The notes: a model not told the origin generated them from the letters alone. A stretch of DNA of 64,000 nucleotides from Mucilaginibacter_A sp050955045 (GCA_050955045.1 JBPBQV010000003.1:58531-122530); one strand, 5' to 3'; positions 8,495-18,364 are shown, counted from the stretch's first letter. Numbers and translations are program-made.

Positions 8495-9430
8495 ATGCAG
8501 CACCAAAAATCTACATACAGCCAGTTTATTAAAGCCGAAGCGCAAAAGCTTGGGTTTTTGTTTTGTGGAATTGCGGAAGCCGGATTTTTGGAACAGGAAG
8601 CTCCACGCTTAGAAAGTTGGCTTCAACAAGGCTTTCATGGCGAGATGAGCTACATGGAAAACCATTTTGATAAACGGCTGGATCCACGTTTGCTGGTTGA
8701 TGATGCCAAATCCGTAATTTCTTTGGGATTGAATTATTATTCTGAACAGCAGCAATTGGATCCGCAAGCACCTAAAATTTCGCGTTATGCTTTTGGTGCT
8801 GATTATCACGACGTGATTAAGCAAAAACTATTTACTTTATTGGATCTGATCCGCGAAGAAATTGGCGATGTAAACGGACGTGCATTTGTAGATTCTGCAC
8901 CGGTTTTAGACCGCGCCTGGGCCAAAAAAGCAGGTTTGGGCTGGATCGGTAAAAGCGGAAATCTAATCAACAAGCAAAAAGGTTCGTTCTTTTTCCTGGC
9001 TGAATTAATTGTTGATTTAGAACTGGAATACGACATTGAACCAACAAAAGATTATTGCGGAACCTGTACGCGCTGCATCGATGCCTGCCCAACCGAAGCC
9101 ATCGTTGCACCATCAATTGTAGATGGCAGCCGCTGCATTTCGTACCTCACCATCGAATTGAAAAATGAAATTCCGCAGGCATTTAAAGGTAAAACTGATA
9201 ATTGGATGTTTGGCTGTGATATCTGTCAGGATGTTTGTCCCTGGAACCGCTTTTCGGTTTTGCATCAGGAACCTGCATTCCAACCGCCGCAAGAACTTCT
9301 AACCATGACCAAAGCCGATTGGGAAGAAATCACTGAAGATACCTTTAAAAAAGTGTTTAAAAACTCGGCCGTGAAAAGAACGAAATTTGCTGGTTTAACC
9401 AGAAATATTTCGTTTTTGAAGAATTTATAA
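8495..9430 (+). CDS. queG: Epoxyqueuosine reductase QueG
   Basis: 311 aa from the ATG at 8495 (an in-frame TTG at 8459 would lie upstream of the promoter box and is less likely). Last step of queuosine synthesis in tRNA: cobalamin-dependent reduction of epoxyqueuosine. Seen: the DUF1730 cobalamin-binding part with RLDPRLLVDDAKSVISLGLNYY and ISRYAFGADYHDVIK, then two [4Fe-4S] cluster motifs, CGTCTRCIDACPTEAI and CDICQDVCPWNR. Length fits the short QueG form without C-terminal HEAT repeats. Divergent from the M4 protease operon. Confidence 0.93.
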   Translation: MQHQKSTYSQFIKAEAQKLGFLFCGIAEAGFLEQEAPRLESWLQQGFHGEMSYMENHFDKRLDPRLLVDDAKSVISLGLNYYSEQQQLDPQAPKISRYAFGADYHDVIKQKLFTLLDLIREEIGDVNGRAFVDSAPVLDRAWAKKAGLGWIGKSGNLINKQKGSFFFLAELIVDLELEYDIEPTKDYCGTCTRCIDACPTEAIVAPSIVDGSRCISYLTIELKNEIPQAFKGKTDNWMFGCDICQDVCPWNRFSVLHQEPAFQPPQELLTMTKADWEEITEDTFKKVFKNSAVKRTKFAGLTRNISFLKNL

Positions 9431-9477
9431 ATGATACTGCTTTTAGCAAAAAAATTAAGTTAAAAATACTGAATACT

Positions 9478-10698
9478 CTAATTTTTATTGCTAAAAGAAG
9501 CATTACGTTCTTCTTTAAAATCAATCAAATGTTTTATCCTTCTTCTTAACTTTTGAGATTTATTTTTAGCTTTTTTCTTCTTGTTCAGCCAGATAATTAA
9601 ACCGCTTATCGGTAAACTTGCACAAATTAAACTTGCCAGAAAAGCCAGTATCTTTCCAGGCAATCCCCAAATTGCACCAACATGAATATCGTAATTCATG
9701 CCAATAATTTTTTCGCCATTATTTTTGTCTTTAAAATCCTGACGGTTCAAAAACTTGCCGGTGTATTGGTCAAATTGCAACTGGTCGTAATCATAATAAA
9801 TTTCTTTGCCGCGATAAGCGGAAGCATAAATTACACCTGTTGTGCCTGTGGCCGGACTAAGTCCAAGGCGCTGTGCTTCGGGCATACTTCTTTTAGCATT
9901 AAAAAAAGCAATATCAAGCGGATTATTTAAAGCTTTTTGTGTTGAATCTGAAGATGTATTGATAGATTTTAGCGGCGTTACAGATTGAGAAGCAATAACG
10001 TAAACGGTATTTTCAAACCATTTGATCGCAAAAATCATTCCTGTTAAACCTAAAATTATGCCGATAAACAAAGCATAAAAACCAAGAACGTTATGCAGAT
10101 CGTAATTTATACGCTGGAAACCTGCCTTCCATTTGACTTTAAAACTTTTATTAAGATTTGCTTTTTTTAGATTTTTTGGCCACCATAAAATTAATCCGCT
10201 AATCATCAACAAAACAAAAATCAAGGTAGAGTAACCTACAATTGGCTGTCCGTATTTATTGTTAAGCAGCAAACTCCAATGAATGTATTTTACGATCACG
10301 AAAAAATCTTTTTTGTAATTCTTCACTCCTAATACTTCGCCGGTAAATGGATTGATAAAAGCTGATTGATAAGTTTTTATTGAATTTAAAATCCACAAAT
10401 CATTTTGATTGCCCGGCTCGTATTGCATAAATTCCCAGGAACGGCAAGAATCAGAATAAGTAGTGATAAAAGAAGCATTGCCTTTTAAAGCTTTGTTTGC
10501 GATGGTTTGCAGTTGAGTAATTGATAAAGTTTTTGCATTTGCAGATGGTTTAATAAAATATTGATTGTGGGCAATTGCTTCAGAAATCTCTTTTTGAAAA
10601 GAAAACAAACAACCAGTAATAGCTACAATAAATACTATAAGCCCAGAAATTAATCCGAGCCAGAGGTGTAAAAAAGCATTTACTTTTTTAAAGGTCAT
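9478..10698 (-). CDS. PepSY-associated transmembrane protein, iron-uptake linked
   Basis: 406 aa. N-terminal membrane segment in VNAFLHLWLGLISGLIVFIV (typical PepSY_TM start), further segments near 145-170, 200-225 and 360-385, with a periplasmic PepSY-like part (YQSAFINPFTGEVLG, DQLQFDQYTG) between. These proteins sit beside siderophore receptors and are thought to act in reduction or processing of iron-siderophore in the periplasm. The gene starts 6 bases after the TonB receptor stop, so it is co-transcribed with it. Several short-repeat copies lie inside this gene (9490, 9884, 10465). Confidence 0.87.
   Translation of the reverse strand: MTFKKVNAFLHLWLGLISGLIVFIVAITGCLFSFQKEISEAIAHNQYFIKPSANAKTLSITQLQTIANKALKGNASFITTYSDSCRSWEFMQYEPGNQNDLWILNSIKTYQSAFINPFTGEVLGVKNYKKDFFVIVKYIHWSLLLNNKYGQPIVGYSTLIFVLLMISGLILWWPKNLKKANLNKSFKVKWKAGFQRINYDLHNVLGFYALFIGIILGLTGMIFAIKWFENTVYVIASQSVTPLKSINTSSDSTQKALNNPLDIAFFNAKRSMPEAQRLGLSPATGTTGVIYASAYRGKEIYYDYDQLQFDQYTGKFLNRQDFKDKNNGEKIIGMNYDIHVGAIWGLPGKILAFLASLICASLPISGLIIWLNKKKKAKNKSQKLRRRIKHLIDFKEERNASFSNKN
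9884..9897 (-). repeat. Short dispersed repeat inside the PepSY gene
   Basis: Minus strand GCTAAAAGAAGTAT, a T-for-A variant at the second base. Two more copies lie in the same gene on the opposite strand, GCTAAAAGAAGCAT at 9490-9503 and GATAAAAGAAGCAT at 10465-10478. Confidence 0.65.
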
Positions 10699-10704
10699 GT
10701 GCTG

Positions 10705-13077
10705 TTAAAACTTATATCCAACTCCTAAACGGAAGTTGCGCGGTGCTTCTGCCTGCCACACATAAACGGTGCTTGCGTTTAAATAAGTGATGTGACCACC
10801 ACTGTATAAATAAGTATTTAAAATATTATTAACGTTAAAAGCAAAATTTACTTTTTTAATCTGATAAGTTAATGCGCCATCTAAACGGAAGTAATTTGGC
10901 AAATCTGATTTTTCGCCGTCGCTAAATTCCCACGTTAAGCGGTTCAACTGCCATTGATATCCGCCAGATATTCCTAAACCGTTCAATACACCTTGGCTTA
11001 TTTTATACGAAAGCCAGGCATTGGTAATGTGTTTGGCATAACCCGGAACTGTTAATCCAACGCGGTTCGGATCGGTATCTTTTGTAACTACAGAATTTGT
11101 ATAAGCATAGTTCGCATTCAGATTCAGGTTTTTAATGATTTCGCCTCTTACATCAAATTCAACACCGTTTGTTTTAGCTTGCCCAATTTGTACCGAGTAT
11201 GTATTTAATGGCAAATGTGTAAGATCAGGATCTGCTACCAACTGGTTGTTTTTCAGGATATGATAAACAGAAACGGTTGTGTTCCATCGTCCGTCAAACC
11301 AATCTTTTTTGATACCAGCTTCCAGATTGTTGCCCGTAACTGGTTTTACTGTTGTACCACCATAAATCAGGCCTGTTTGCGGGATGAAAGACTGATCAAA
11401 TAAACCATAAACAGAAGTTGTTTTATCTACAGAAAAACCAACACCAATTCGGGGCGTAAATTTTTTGTTTTTGATTACAGTTGTATATTGATTAGTTTCT
11501 GCCCAGGTATATCTTCCTGCAAGCGTAAGCCGCAATCTATTGTCTAAAAATCCAAGTTCATCCTGTACATATAAACCGGCATATTTTTGCGACAGAATAT
11601 TTCCTCCTGCGCGTTCGCTTAATGGTGTAGAACGATCAATAGACGGAATAGCAACTTCACCATAAACTGGATTATAAATATTAAAAGGAGTTGTTACATC
11701 AATTGGATATGATTGATTAAAATCTGCGATATATCTCTTATCGCCTAAATCCAATCCGCCTAAAATTTTGTGTGTAACGATACCGGTTTTTACATTTCCG
11801 TTTACAAAAAGCTGCCCAAACTTACTTTTATTCTGCGCGTCCCAACTATATAAAACACGTCTCATATCGCCATTGGTTTCTACGCTGCTGCTCCACAAAT
11901 CATTACCCTGCTGTGTATAATAAAAATAAGCGGTTTGTGCAGTTAATTTCCAGTTTGGACTAAAATTATGATTAAAAATAAGGTACGCACTATGATCATT
12001 CATAATTGTTGGCGGCATGTTCGGATCACCGGTAGTAAAATTGGTAGGCACGGTGGCATAACCTTTTGTAGAAAAGATATAAGCAGAACCCAGCACATTC
12101 ATTTTTGAATACTGATACGTGTACTCAGCCGTTAAAGAGGTATTATCATTGAAATTATACTTTAAAACCGGTGCAATTGCATAACGCGTATTAAAATCAT
12201 ATTCCCTCCACGAGTCTTTAGTTTGTGCCATTAAATTTAAACGATATTGTAACTTTCCATCTTTGGTTAGCTTTCCATCCAGATCAGCCGTTCCGCGATA
12301 ACTTTTATAACTGCCGAAAGTAAAGTTCACTTCCTGCTTGTTGGTTCCGGTAGGTTTCTTGGTTACCACATTAAAAAAACCGGCCGGATCGCCATTGGCA
12401 AGCATAAAACCGGCCGGACCTTTCACAAACTCAATATGATCAACAAAAGACATATCCTCAGAAAGTGGGCCCCAAGTTGATTCTACATTGAAACCATTTC
12501 TGAAAGGTGCAATTCGAGCACCGCGCATGTTCATACGCGTATAATTTCCCCAGTGTTCCTGTATAGTAACACCACTAACATTACGGGAAACGCCTTCGGA
12601 AATGTCCTGAATGCCTTGATCTTTAATCAGCTGGCCAGTAACAATCTGTATATTCTGCGGAATTTCCAATAATGGTTCCTGCAAACGTAAGGAAGGAGAA
12701 ATTTTATTTGCCTTAAACGGATTTTTGCTGCCAGAAATGTTTACTTCATTTAGTCGAGCCGCATTTTCAGTCAGCATAAAATCAACAGAAGCACTTTCGC
12801 CGTTTTTCAGGTCGATAGTTTTAATTTGAGATGATAAGCCAACTGCAGAAACTTTTATGGTGTAAGTTCCAGATTTCAACTTATGGAAAACAAATTCACC
12901 ATTTGCATTGGTTATAGTTCCGCTGCTTTTATCATTTAGGATGACGGAAACGTATTCAGCAGGTTTACTATCGGATGTTGTAATGTGCCCTGTTATGTTG
13001 TTCTGTTGCGCAAACGTATTCAAATAAAAAAAGAAAGAAGTTAGAAGTGTGATCAGATGTAGAGAATACTTATGCAT
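10705..13077 (-). CDS. TonB-dependent siderophore receptor
   Basis: About 790 aa from the Met at 13077 (MHKYSLHLITLLTSFFFYLN signal peptide); a Met 12 codons upstream would place the palindromic site at 13082 inside the gene. Domains: carboxypeptidase-regulatory-like repeat (about NNITGHITTSDSKPAEYVSV), plug (NIQIVTGQLIKDQGIQDISE, MNMRGARIAPFRNGF, FVKGPAGFMLANGDPAG), then a 22-strand barrel ending in YKF. FhuA/FpvA-like layout, with substrate probably a ferric siderophore. In one unit with the PepSY protein. The only candidate for iron control visible is the inverted repeat just before the start. Confidence 0.9.
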   Translation of the reverse strand: MHKYSLHLITLLTSFFFYLNTFAQQNNITGHITTSDSKPAEYVSVILNDKSSGTITNANGEFVFHKLKSGTYTIKVSAVGLSSQIKTIDLKNGESASVDFMLTENAARLNEVNISGSKNPFKANKISPSLRLQEPLLEIPQNIQIVTGQLIKDQGIQDISEGVSRNVSGVTIQEHWGNYTRMNMRGARIAPFRNGFNVESTWGPLSEDMSFVDHIEFVKGPAGFMLANGDPAGFFNVVTKKPTGTNKQEVNFTFGSYKSYRGTADLDGKLTKDGKLQYRLNLMAQTKDSWREYDFNTRYAIAPVLKYNFNDNTSLTAEYTYQYSKMNVLGSAYIFSTKGYATVPTNFTTGDPNMPPTIMNDHSAYLIFNHNFSPNWKLTAQTAYFYYTQQGNDLWSSSVETNGDMRRVLYSWDAQNKSKFGQLFVNGNVKTGIVTHKILGGLDLGDKRYIADFNQSYPIDVTTPFNIYNPVYGEVAIPSIDRSTPLSERAGGNILSQKYAGLYVQDELGFLDNRLRLTLAGRYTWAETNQYTTVIKNKKFTPRIGVGFSVDKTTSVYGLFDQSFIPQTGLIYGGTTVKPVTGNNLEAGIKKDWFDGRWNTTVSVYHILKNNQLVADPDLTHLPLNTYSVQIGQAKTNGVEFDVRGEIIKNLNLNANYAYTNSVVTKDTDPNRVGLTVPGYAKHITNAWLSYKISQGVLNGLGISGGYQWQLNRLTWEFSDGEKSDLPNYFRLDGALTYQIKKVNFAFNVNNILNTYLYSGGHITYLNASTVYVWQAEAPRNFRLGVGYKF

Positions 13078-13081
13078 ATAT

Positions 13082-13104
13082 TTATTTGGATTAAGTCTAA
13101 ATAA
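13082..13104. promoter_or_regulatory. Palindromic operator-like site before the TonB receptor
   Basis: A 23-base imperfect inverted repeat, TTATTTGGATTaagtctaaataa (9 of 11 arm positions match), sits 5 bases upstream of the receptor start. Size and position suit a metalloregulator (Fur or DtxR/IdeR class), but no regulator is encoded here and the assignment is inference. Confidence 0.45.
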
Positions 13105-13182
13105 GTTCTGCAAAGAAAACTTTTTTTGTACCTAAATCAAACTTTATAATTTTTTATTTTTTGAAGAAAATCCCTTAAATCA

Positions 13183-13255
13183 ATACTTCTTTTACGGCAT
13201 AAAAAAAGGTGTTACCAAACGGATAACACCTTTTTTATACTGATAAAAACAGTAT
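13183..13255. repeat. Two short repeats flanking a terminator
   Basis: Minus-strand CGTAAAAGAAGTAT at 13196-13183 (GA type) and plus-strand GATAAAAACAGTAT at 13242-13255 (AC type) lie either side of the hairpin 13201-13236. Confidence 0.65.
13201..13236 (-). terminator. Intrinsic terminator after the DnaQ-like gene
   Basis: AAAAAAGGTGTTA pairs with TAACACCTTTTTT around a short loop, with T-runs on both sides, so it works in either direction. It ends the leftward exonuclease transcript before the TonB receptor promoter. Confidence 0.85.
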
Positions 13256-13256
13256 T

Positions 13257-14330
13257 TTATTTACCAAACTTCAGTTTTAGCTGGTTCAGCATATCATCAT
13301 TAATCGGCTCTGCAGGTTTGCTTTCCCTTCTCGGCTGCTGCGGATAATTTGGTTTATGCTGAGGTCGTTGTGGTTGAGGCCTTTGCTGTTGCACAACTGG
13401 CTGCACAGGTTTTTCATCTGGTTTAGGTTGATTTTGATTTTCTGGTTTTGGCTGATCCTGCTTTGGCTGCTCCGGTTTAGGCTGAGTTTCAGTTTTAGGC
13501 TGAGGCTGTGGTTTTGCCAAATTCTTTTTAACCGTCCAGCGTTTATGTATTCCTTCTAACCGGCGTTTGGTATAAAGCGGAAAATCGCCCTGCATCATCC
13601 AGGCATAATAACTTGGTTCTATCTGAAACACCTCTTCTACTCTTTTGCCTTTGTGTTTTCCAAAATTAAAAAGTTCTTCGCCAGCTTCATTGAAAACCAT
13701 TCGTCCCGCAAAATCAACCGGACGGGAAAGGTTAGTAAACTGATGCAAAGCTTCCACATCATTTACAACCGGTACTGTTTTTACGCCCTTTTTATTTTCC
13801 CATTCCACACCTTCATATTTATCGAGTTGAGACAGCAAAACTTCCATCGTGGCGCGTGTATCAGCTTCTGCAGAGTGTGCGTTAATAATCTCTTTTCCAC
13901 AATAAAATTGATAAGCTGCGCGTAAAGTGCGTTGTTCCATCTGGTGGAAAATATTCTGTACATCTACAAAATGGCGGTTTTCCAGATCGAAATCAACATT
14001 AGCCCGCAAAAATTCTTCCATCAGCATCGGGATATCAAACTTGTTGGAATTATATCCGGCCAAATCGCTATCACCTAAAAAAGCGGAAACCTGTTCTGCA
14101 ATAGCTGCAAAAGTGGGCTCATCTTTAATATCTTCATCGTAAATGCCGTGTACCAAAGAAGATTCCAGCGGAATTGGCATTTCGGGATTGGTGCGCCAGG
14201 TTTTCACTTCTTCACTTCCATCCGGATTCATTTTGATAATTGAGATTTCTACAATCCGATCATTACCAATATGTACGCCGGTAGTTTCCAGATCGAAAAA
14301 AGCAAGCGGACGTTTTAAATTTAATTTCAT
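13257..14330 (-). CDS. DnaQ-type DEDDh 3'-5' exonuclease with disordered tail
   Basis: About 357 aa from the Met at 14330 (MKLNLKRPLAFFDLETTG); a second Met lies six codons upstream. In the numbering from that upstream Met the catalytic residues are D19, E21, D105, H158 and D163, the complete DEDDh set of the DNA polymerase III epsilon/ExoX class. After the nuclease domain, about 230-275 (FGKHKGKRVEEVF, YYAWMMQGDF) matches the ExoX C-terminal/DUF3820-type module. The last 90 residues are a low-complexity P/Q/K/E-rich linker ending in a conserved-looking LNQLKLKFGK peptide. Role likely in DNA repair or proofreading; it is too long to be a plain epsilon subunit. Confidence 0.86.
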   Translation of the reverse strand: MKLNLKRPLAFFDLETTGVHIGNDRIVEISIIKMNPDGSEEVKTWRTNPEMPIPLESSLVHGIYDEDIKDEPTFAAIAEQVSAFLGDSDLAGYNSNKFDIPMLMEEFLRANVDFDLENRHFVDVQNIFHQMEQRTLRAAYQFYCGKEIINAHSAEADTRATMEVLLSQLDKYEGVEWENKKGVKTVPVVNDVEALHQFTNLSRPVDFAGRMVFNEAGEELFNFGKHKGKRVEEVFQIEPSYYAWMMQGDFPLYTKRRLEGIHKRWTVKKNLAKPQPQPKTETQPKPEQPKQDQPKPENQNQPKPDEKPVQPVVQQQRPQPQRPQHKPNYPQQPRRESKPAEPINDDMLNQLKLKFGK

Positions 14331-14489
14331 GTTTTGAATAAAGTGCAAAGGTGGTAAAAACCATTTGAAACGAGGAAACAGATATTGATTAATGTACCAG
14401 ATGCTTCTTTTATGCCTGTTTTTTTATCAACAACAAATATAAAATACCGTATAAAATTTTTATTATTGAGTACCAAAACCTATTTCTGT

Positions 14490-16457
14490 TTGAAAAAATA
14501 TTTACTTATTTATTTGCTGTTTTTAACAGTGATAAATGCATCTGCACAAAATTTTGAATTTGGAAAATATTCCGCTCAGGAGCTGGACATGAAAATGTAC
14601 AGCAAAGATTCTGCTGCGAATGCAGTGGTTTTACAGGAATTTGGCACCGCACAAATTAGCAACCGGGACGGATCGCCGCTGGTTTTTGAACATCACGTAA
14701 AAATAAAAATTTTTAACAGCAAAGGGTTTGAGCACGGCGATGTGCTTTTGCGTTTACATAAACAAGACCAACGCGAAGAAACAGTTGAAGATATTGAAGG
14801 TATAACTTTCAGCAAGGATGAAAACGGGATTAACCGCTCCTACGCGCTTGATAAAACCCAAATTTACCGCGAAAATAAATCCAAGTACATCAACCAGATC
14901 AGGTTTGCTATGCCTAATCTGAAAGACGGCTGTGTAATCGAGTACAAATACAGAATAGTTTCTCCGTTTATTTTCAATTTTAAATCCTGGAGTTTTCAGT
15001 CAGATATTCCGAAAGTTTATAGCGAATATGTAGCACGTATCCCGGCCATTTATAACTACAATGTGGTGTTGCGCGGCGGCCTAAAACTCAGTAAAAATAC
15101 AGCCGTTTTAGAACGCGAATGTTTTACGCCCGGCGGCGGAATGAAAGCCGATTGCTCGCAGTTAACGTTTGCCATGGCAGATATTCCGGCTTTTGTAGAA
15201 GAAAAATATATGACGGCTCCTTCTAATTTCATCTCGGCCATGTATTTTGAATTATCGGAATATTCTGATTATAATGGTGTTAAACACAAGGTTACCAAAG
15301 ATTGGGCAGATATTGATAATGATCTGAAAAGAGATGAAATGTTTGGCAAACAGATGAAACGGAAGGATTTATTTAAAGATAAAATTGCCGACATCACCAA
15401 AGGAACAACCGATGATTTAAGCAAAGCAAAAGCAGTTTATGTTTATCTGCAAAAATGGTTTAAATGGAATGATGATATCGAAAAATACAGTATTGATGGC
15501 ATCAAAAAAGCTTTAGAACGCCGCACCGGCAGCACTGCCGATATTAATTTGTCGTTGGTTTCTGCTTTATCAGCTGCCGGATTACAGGCAGAAGCCGTAA
15601 TACTTTCTACCCGAAATAATGGTTTGATCAACAAGCTTTTTCCGGCAATCAGCAATTTTAATTATGTGGTTGCCCAAGTTGATATTGGCGATCAAAAATA
15701 TTTACTGGATGCAACCGATCCGCTGCTGCCTTTTGGTTTGCTGCCCATCCGCTGCATTAATGATCAGGGACGAGTAATCAGCTTAGAAAAACCTTCTTAC
15801 TGGATTGATTTGGTTGCTTCGCAAAAAGAAAGTGCTATTTACAACATCGTTTTGGAGTTAAATGAAAATGGAAAAATGACAGGTACAATAACCAATTATT
15901 CTATTGGTTATGAGGCATATAACAAACGAAAAAAGATTAAAAAATTTAACACAACTGATGAGTATGTAGAAAATCTGGATGAAAGTATGGCAAAAATTAA
16001 AATACTCAAATCAGATATTCAGAACTTAGATAACAACGAAATGCCTTTAAGCGAAGTGTATGAAGTGGAAATTGCAGCTTACGAGAAGTTGGGCGATAAC
16101 CGATTTTCTTTTAACCCGTTTTTTATGGGCAGAACAACTGAAAATCCGTTTAAATTGCCCGAACGAACTTATCCGGTTGATTGGGGCGCACCTTCAGAAA
16201 CAAAAATCATGCTTCGTGTCAGCTTTCCAGAACAATATCAAATCACCAGCAAACCGCAGGATTTATCACTTGGCTTACCGCAAAAAGGCGGAAAGTATTT
16301 AACACAAACCGTTGTAGATGGCAACCAGTTTGTTTTTTCGCAGATTACACAGCTTAATAAATCGGTTTATCAATCTGATGAATATCCTTATTTAAAAGAA
16401 CTTTTTAACAGAATTGTACAATCAGAACGTGCAGATATCGTTTTTAAAAAGAAATAA
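14490..16457 (+). CDS. DUF3857/transglutaminase-like protein with lost catalytic residues
   Basis: About 655 aa if it starts at TTG 14490, which gives a clean signal peptide (L/M)KKYLLIYLLFLTVINASAQ; the open frame extends to 14385 without a good start. Domains: DUF3857 (about DGSPLVFEHHVKIKIFNSKG), transglutaminase-like core (YLQKWFKWNDDIEKYSIDG) and a DUF3858-like C-terminus. Where active relatives have GDC, this one has GSTAD, and the His position is Tyr (FNYVVAQV), while the Asp (YLLDATDP) remains. It is therefore probably a non-enzymatic partner of the next gene, whose start overlaps its stop by one base. Confidence 0.82.
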   Translation: MKKYLLIYLLFLTVINASAQNFEFGKYSAQELDMKMYSKDSAANAVVLQEFGTAQISNRDGSPLVFEHHVKIKIFNSKGFEHGDVLLRLHKQDQREETVEDIEGITFSKDENGINRSYALDKTQIYRENKSKYINQIRFAMPNLKDGCVIEYKYRIVSPFIFNFKSWSFQSDIPKVYSEYVARIPAIYNYNVVLRGGLKLSKNTAVLERECFTPGGGMKADCSQLTFAMADIPAFVEEKYMTAPSNFISAMYFELSEYSDYNGVKHKVTKDWADIDNDLKRDEMFGKQMKRKDLFKDKIADITKGTTDDLSKAKAVYVYLQKWFKWNDDIEKYSIDGIKKALERRTGSTADINLSLVSALSAAGLQAEAVILSTRNNGLINKLFPAISNFNYVVAQVDIGDQKYLLDATDPLLPFGLLPIRCINDQGRVISLEKPSYWIDLVASQKESAIYNIVLELNENGKMTGTITNYSIGYEAYNKRKKIKKFNTTDEYVENLDESMAKIKILKSDIQNLDNNEMPLSEVYEVEIAAYEKLGDNRFSFNPFFMGRTTENPFKLPERTYPVDWGAPSETKIMLRVSFPEQYQITSKPQDLSLGLPQKGGKYLTQTVVDGNQFVFSQITQLNKSVYQSDEYPYLKELFNRIVQSERADIVFKKK

Positions 16458-18361
16458 TGAAAGTAATTTTAGCTACTGTTTTGCTGCTTGGTACATCGTT
16501 TTGCAGCTTCGCGCAAAATTTATATCCGGCTGCTTCCATCCTGCAAAACCTGAAACCTTATGCCAATGCAGTAGTGAGGAATCTGGAAGAAACGATAGAA
16601 ATTAAAGAACCGGATCAGGTTTTTTACCGGCTAAAAGAAGCAATCACTATTCTGAACAAAAATGGTGATGAATTTGCCCGAATTGTAATTGGTTACGATA
16701 AAGGCCGGCAAATTAAGCTGATAAAAGGAGTAGTTTATAACGAATTTGGCTTGCCAACAGCAAAGTTTTCCGAACGTGATTTTAACGATGTAAGTGCCAT
16801 CAGCAATTTTTCTTTGTATGAAGATGATCGCGTAAAACATTTTAAACCAGCTATAAACAGCTATCCGTATACCATCGAATTTGAATATGAAATTAAGCAG
16901 CGGCAAAGTTTGGCTTTACCAAAATGGCAGCCAGCTTCTGATGCAGAAATTGCGGTAGAAAACAGTTCTTTCAAAGTAATTTGCAAACCTGATTTGAATC
17001 TTAGAATCAGAGAAAACAATTTTCCGGGCAAAATGCAAACGGAAATGGTAAAAGATCAAAAAGTTTATACCTGGCAGATCAGCAATATCAAAGCTTTGCG
17101 GGATGAACCTTATCTGCCCGAACCAAACACATTTTTAACTTCTGTAGAAGTGGTTCCGGAGAAATTTTACTTCGGCGGAAAACTTGGTTCTTTTAACAAC
17201 TGGGACGAATTTAGTAAATGGATGACTAGCACTTTGCTGAAAGGCAGGGACGAAATTCCGGTGCAAACGGCTGCTTACATTCGAGATATGGTAAAAGATA
17301 TTCCTGATCCGAAGCAAAAAGCTAAAAAAATTTACGAATATATGCAGCAAAAAACGCGTTACATCAGCGTGCAGATTGGCGTTGGCGGTTTCCAGCCAAC
17401 TCTGGCCAGCGAAGTGGATCAGTTAAGTTACGGCGATTGCAAAGGTTTGGTAAATTACACGCGCGGTTTGCTTAAAGTAGTTGGCATCGAATCTTATTAT
17501 TGTATTGTTTACGGAGATCATGACCGTAAAAGAAGTATCCATCCAACATTTGCAAGTTTGCAGGGCAACCATATTATTTTGTGTTTGCCTTTTAAAAATG
17601 ATACCACCTGGCTGGAGTGCACCAGCAAACAAATCCCCTTTGGTTTTTTGGGCGATTTTACCGACGCACGAAATGTGGTAGCCTGCAGCGAGCAAGGCGG
17701 CAAACTGATGCGAACGCCGGAGTATAAAACCGCAGCCAATCTGCAAACCAGAAACTGCGCTTTTTCTATCGATAAAAACGGTATGCTGAACGGTAAAATA
17801 GAAACCCGTTTTGAAGGAGAACAATACGATAACCGCGAAGATCTGACCGGAAAATCCTACAAAGATCAAGTGAAGGATTTGCAGCAGGTTTACTTGATTG
17901 ATAACCTCAACATTAAATCCTTCAACTTAAAACAGGAAAAAACGGAACAGCCTGTAACTTATGAAACCATTAACCTGGATGCACCAAATTATTGCACTTT
18001 GAATGATGAACGGCTTGTCGTTCCGATAAACCGTGTTAATTTTCTAAAACGACCTATAAAAGAAATTAGGAACCGGATTTTACCGGTTTGTATTGGCCAC
18101 GGTTACTTAGATCAAGACGAAATTATTTACCAATTGCCAGAAAATTATAAAGTGGAAGAGCAGCCACGAAACGTAAAAACCAGCACGTCTTTTGGAACCT
18201 TTGATACAAAAATTGAAGTGAAGGACGGAAAGCTAATTTACTCCAGAAAAATCCAATTAAACGCAGGTACCTATCCAAAAGAAACTTATCAGGAACTTGC
18301 AGCTTTTTACCAAACCGTTTACGAATCAGACAATGCTTCTTTTACCCTGATAAAAAAGTAA
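16457..18361 (+). CDS. DUF3857/transglutaminase domain protein, catalytic Cys present
   Basis: 634 aa with signal peptide MKVILATVLLLGTSFCSFAQ. DUF3857 domain at about 40-210, transglutaminase-like core at about 270-400, DUF3858-like C-terminal domain. Catalytic Cys328 in SYGDCKG and His372 in GNHIIL are present; the third residue is Glu387 (WLECTS) in place of the usual Asp. Substrate unknown; expected in the periplasm or at the surface. Its start codon overlaps the stop of the degenerate paralogue upstream, so the two are made together. Confidence 0.87.
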   Translation: MKVILATVLLLGTSFCSFAQNLYPAASILQNLKPYANAVVRNLEETIEIKEPDQVFYRLKEAITILNKNGDEFARIVIGYDKGRQIKLIKGVVYNEFGLPTAKFSERDFNDVSAISNFSLYEDDRVKHFKPAINSYPYTIEFEYEIKQRQSLALPKWQPASDAEIAVENSSFKVICKPDLNLRIRENNFPGKMQTEMVKDQKVYTWQISNIKALRDEPYLPEPNTFLTSVEVVPEKFYFGGKLGSFNNWDEFSKWMTSTLLKGRDEIPVQTAAYIRDMVKDIPDPKQKAKKIYEYMQQKTRYISVQIGVGGFQPTLASEVDQLSYGDCKGLVNYTRGLLKVVGIESYYCIVYGDHDRKRSIHPTFASLQGNHIILCLPFKNDTTWLECTSKQIPFGFLGDFTDARNVVACSEQGGKLMRTPEYKTAANLQTRNCAFSIDKNGMLNGKIETRFEGEQYDNREDLTGKSYKDQVKDLQQVYLIDNLNIKSFNLKQEKTEQPVTYETINLDAPNYCTLNDERLVVPINRVNFLKRPIKEIRNRILPVCIGHGYLDQDEIIYQLPENYKVEEQPRNVKTSTSFGTFDTKIEVKDGKLIYSRKIQLNAGTYPKETYQELAAFYQTVYESDNASFTLIKK

Positions 18362-18364
18362 TGT

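Noticed and set aside
17423..17869. 148-codon minus-strand frame inside the transglutaminase gene
   Set aside because: Overlaps the catalytic Cys/His region on the coding strand and matches nothing.
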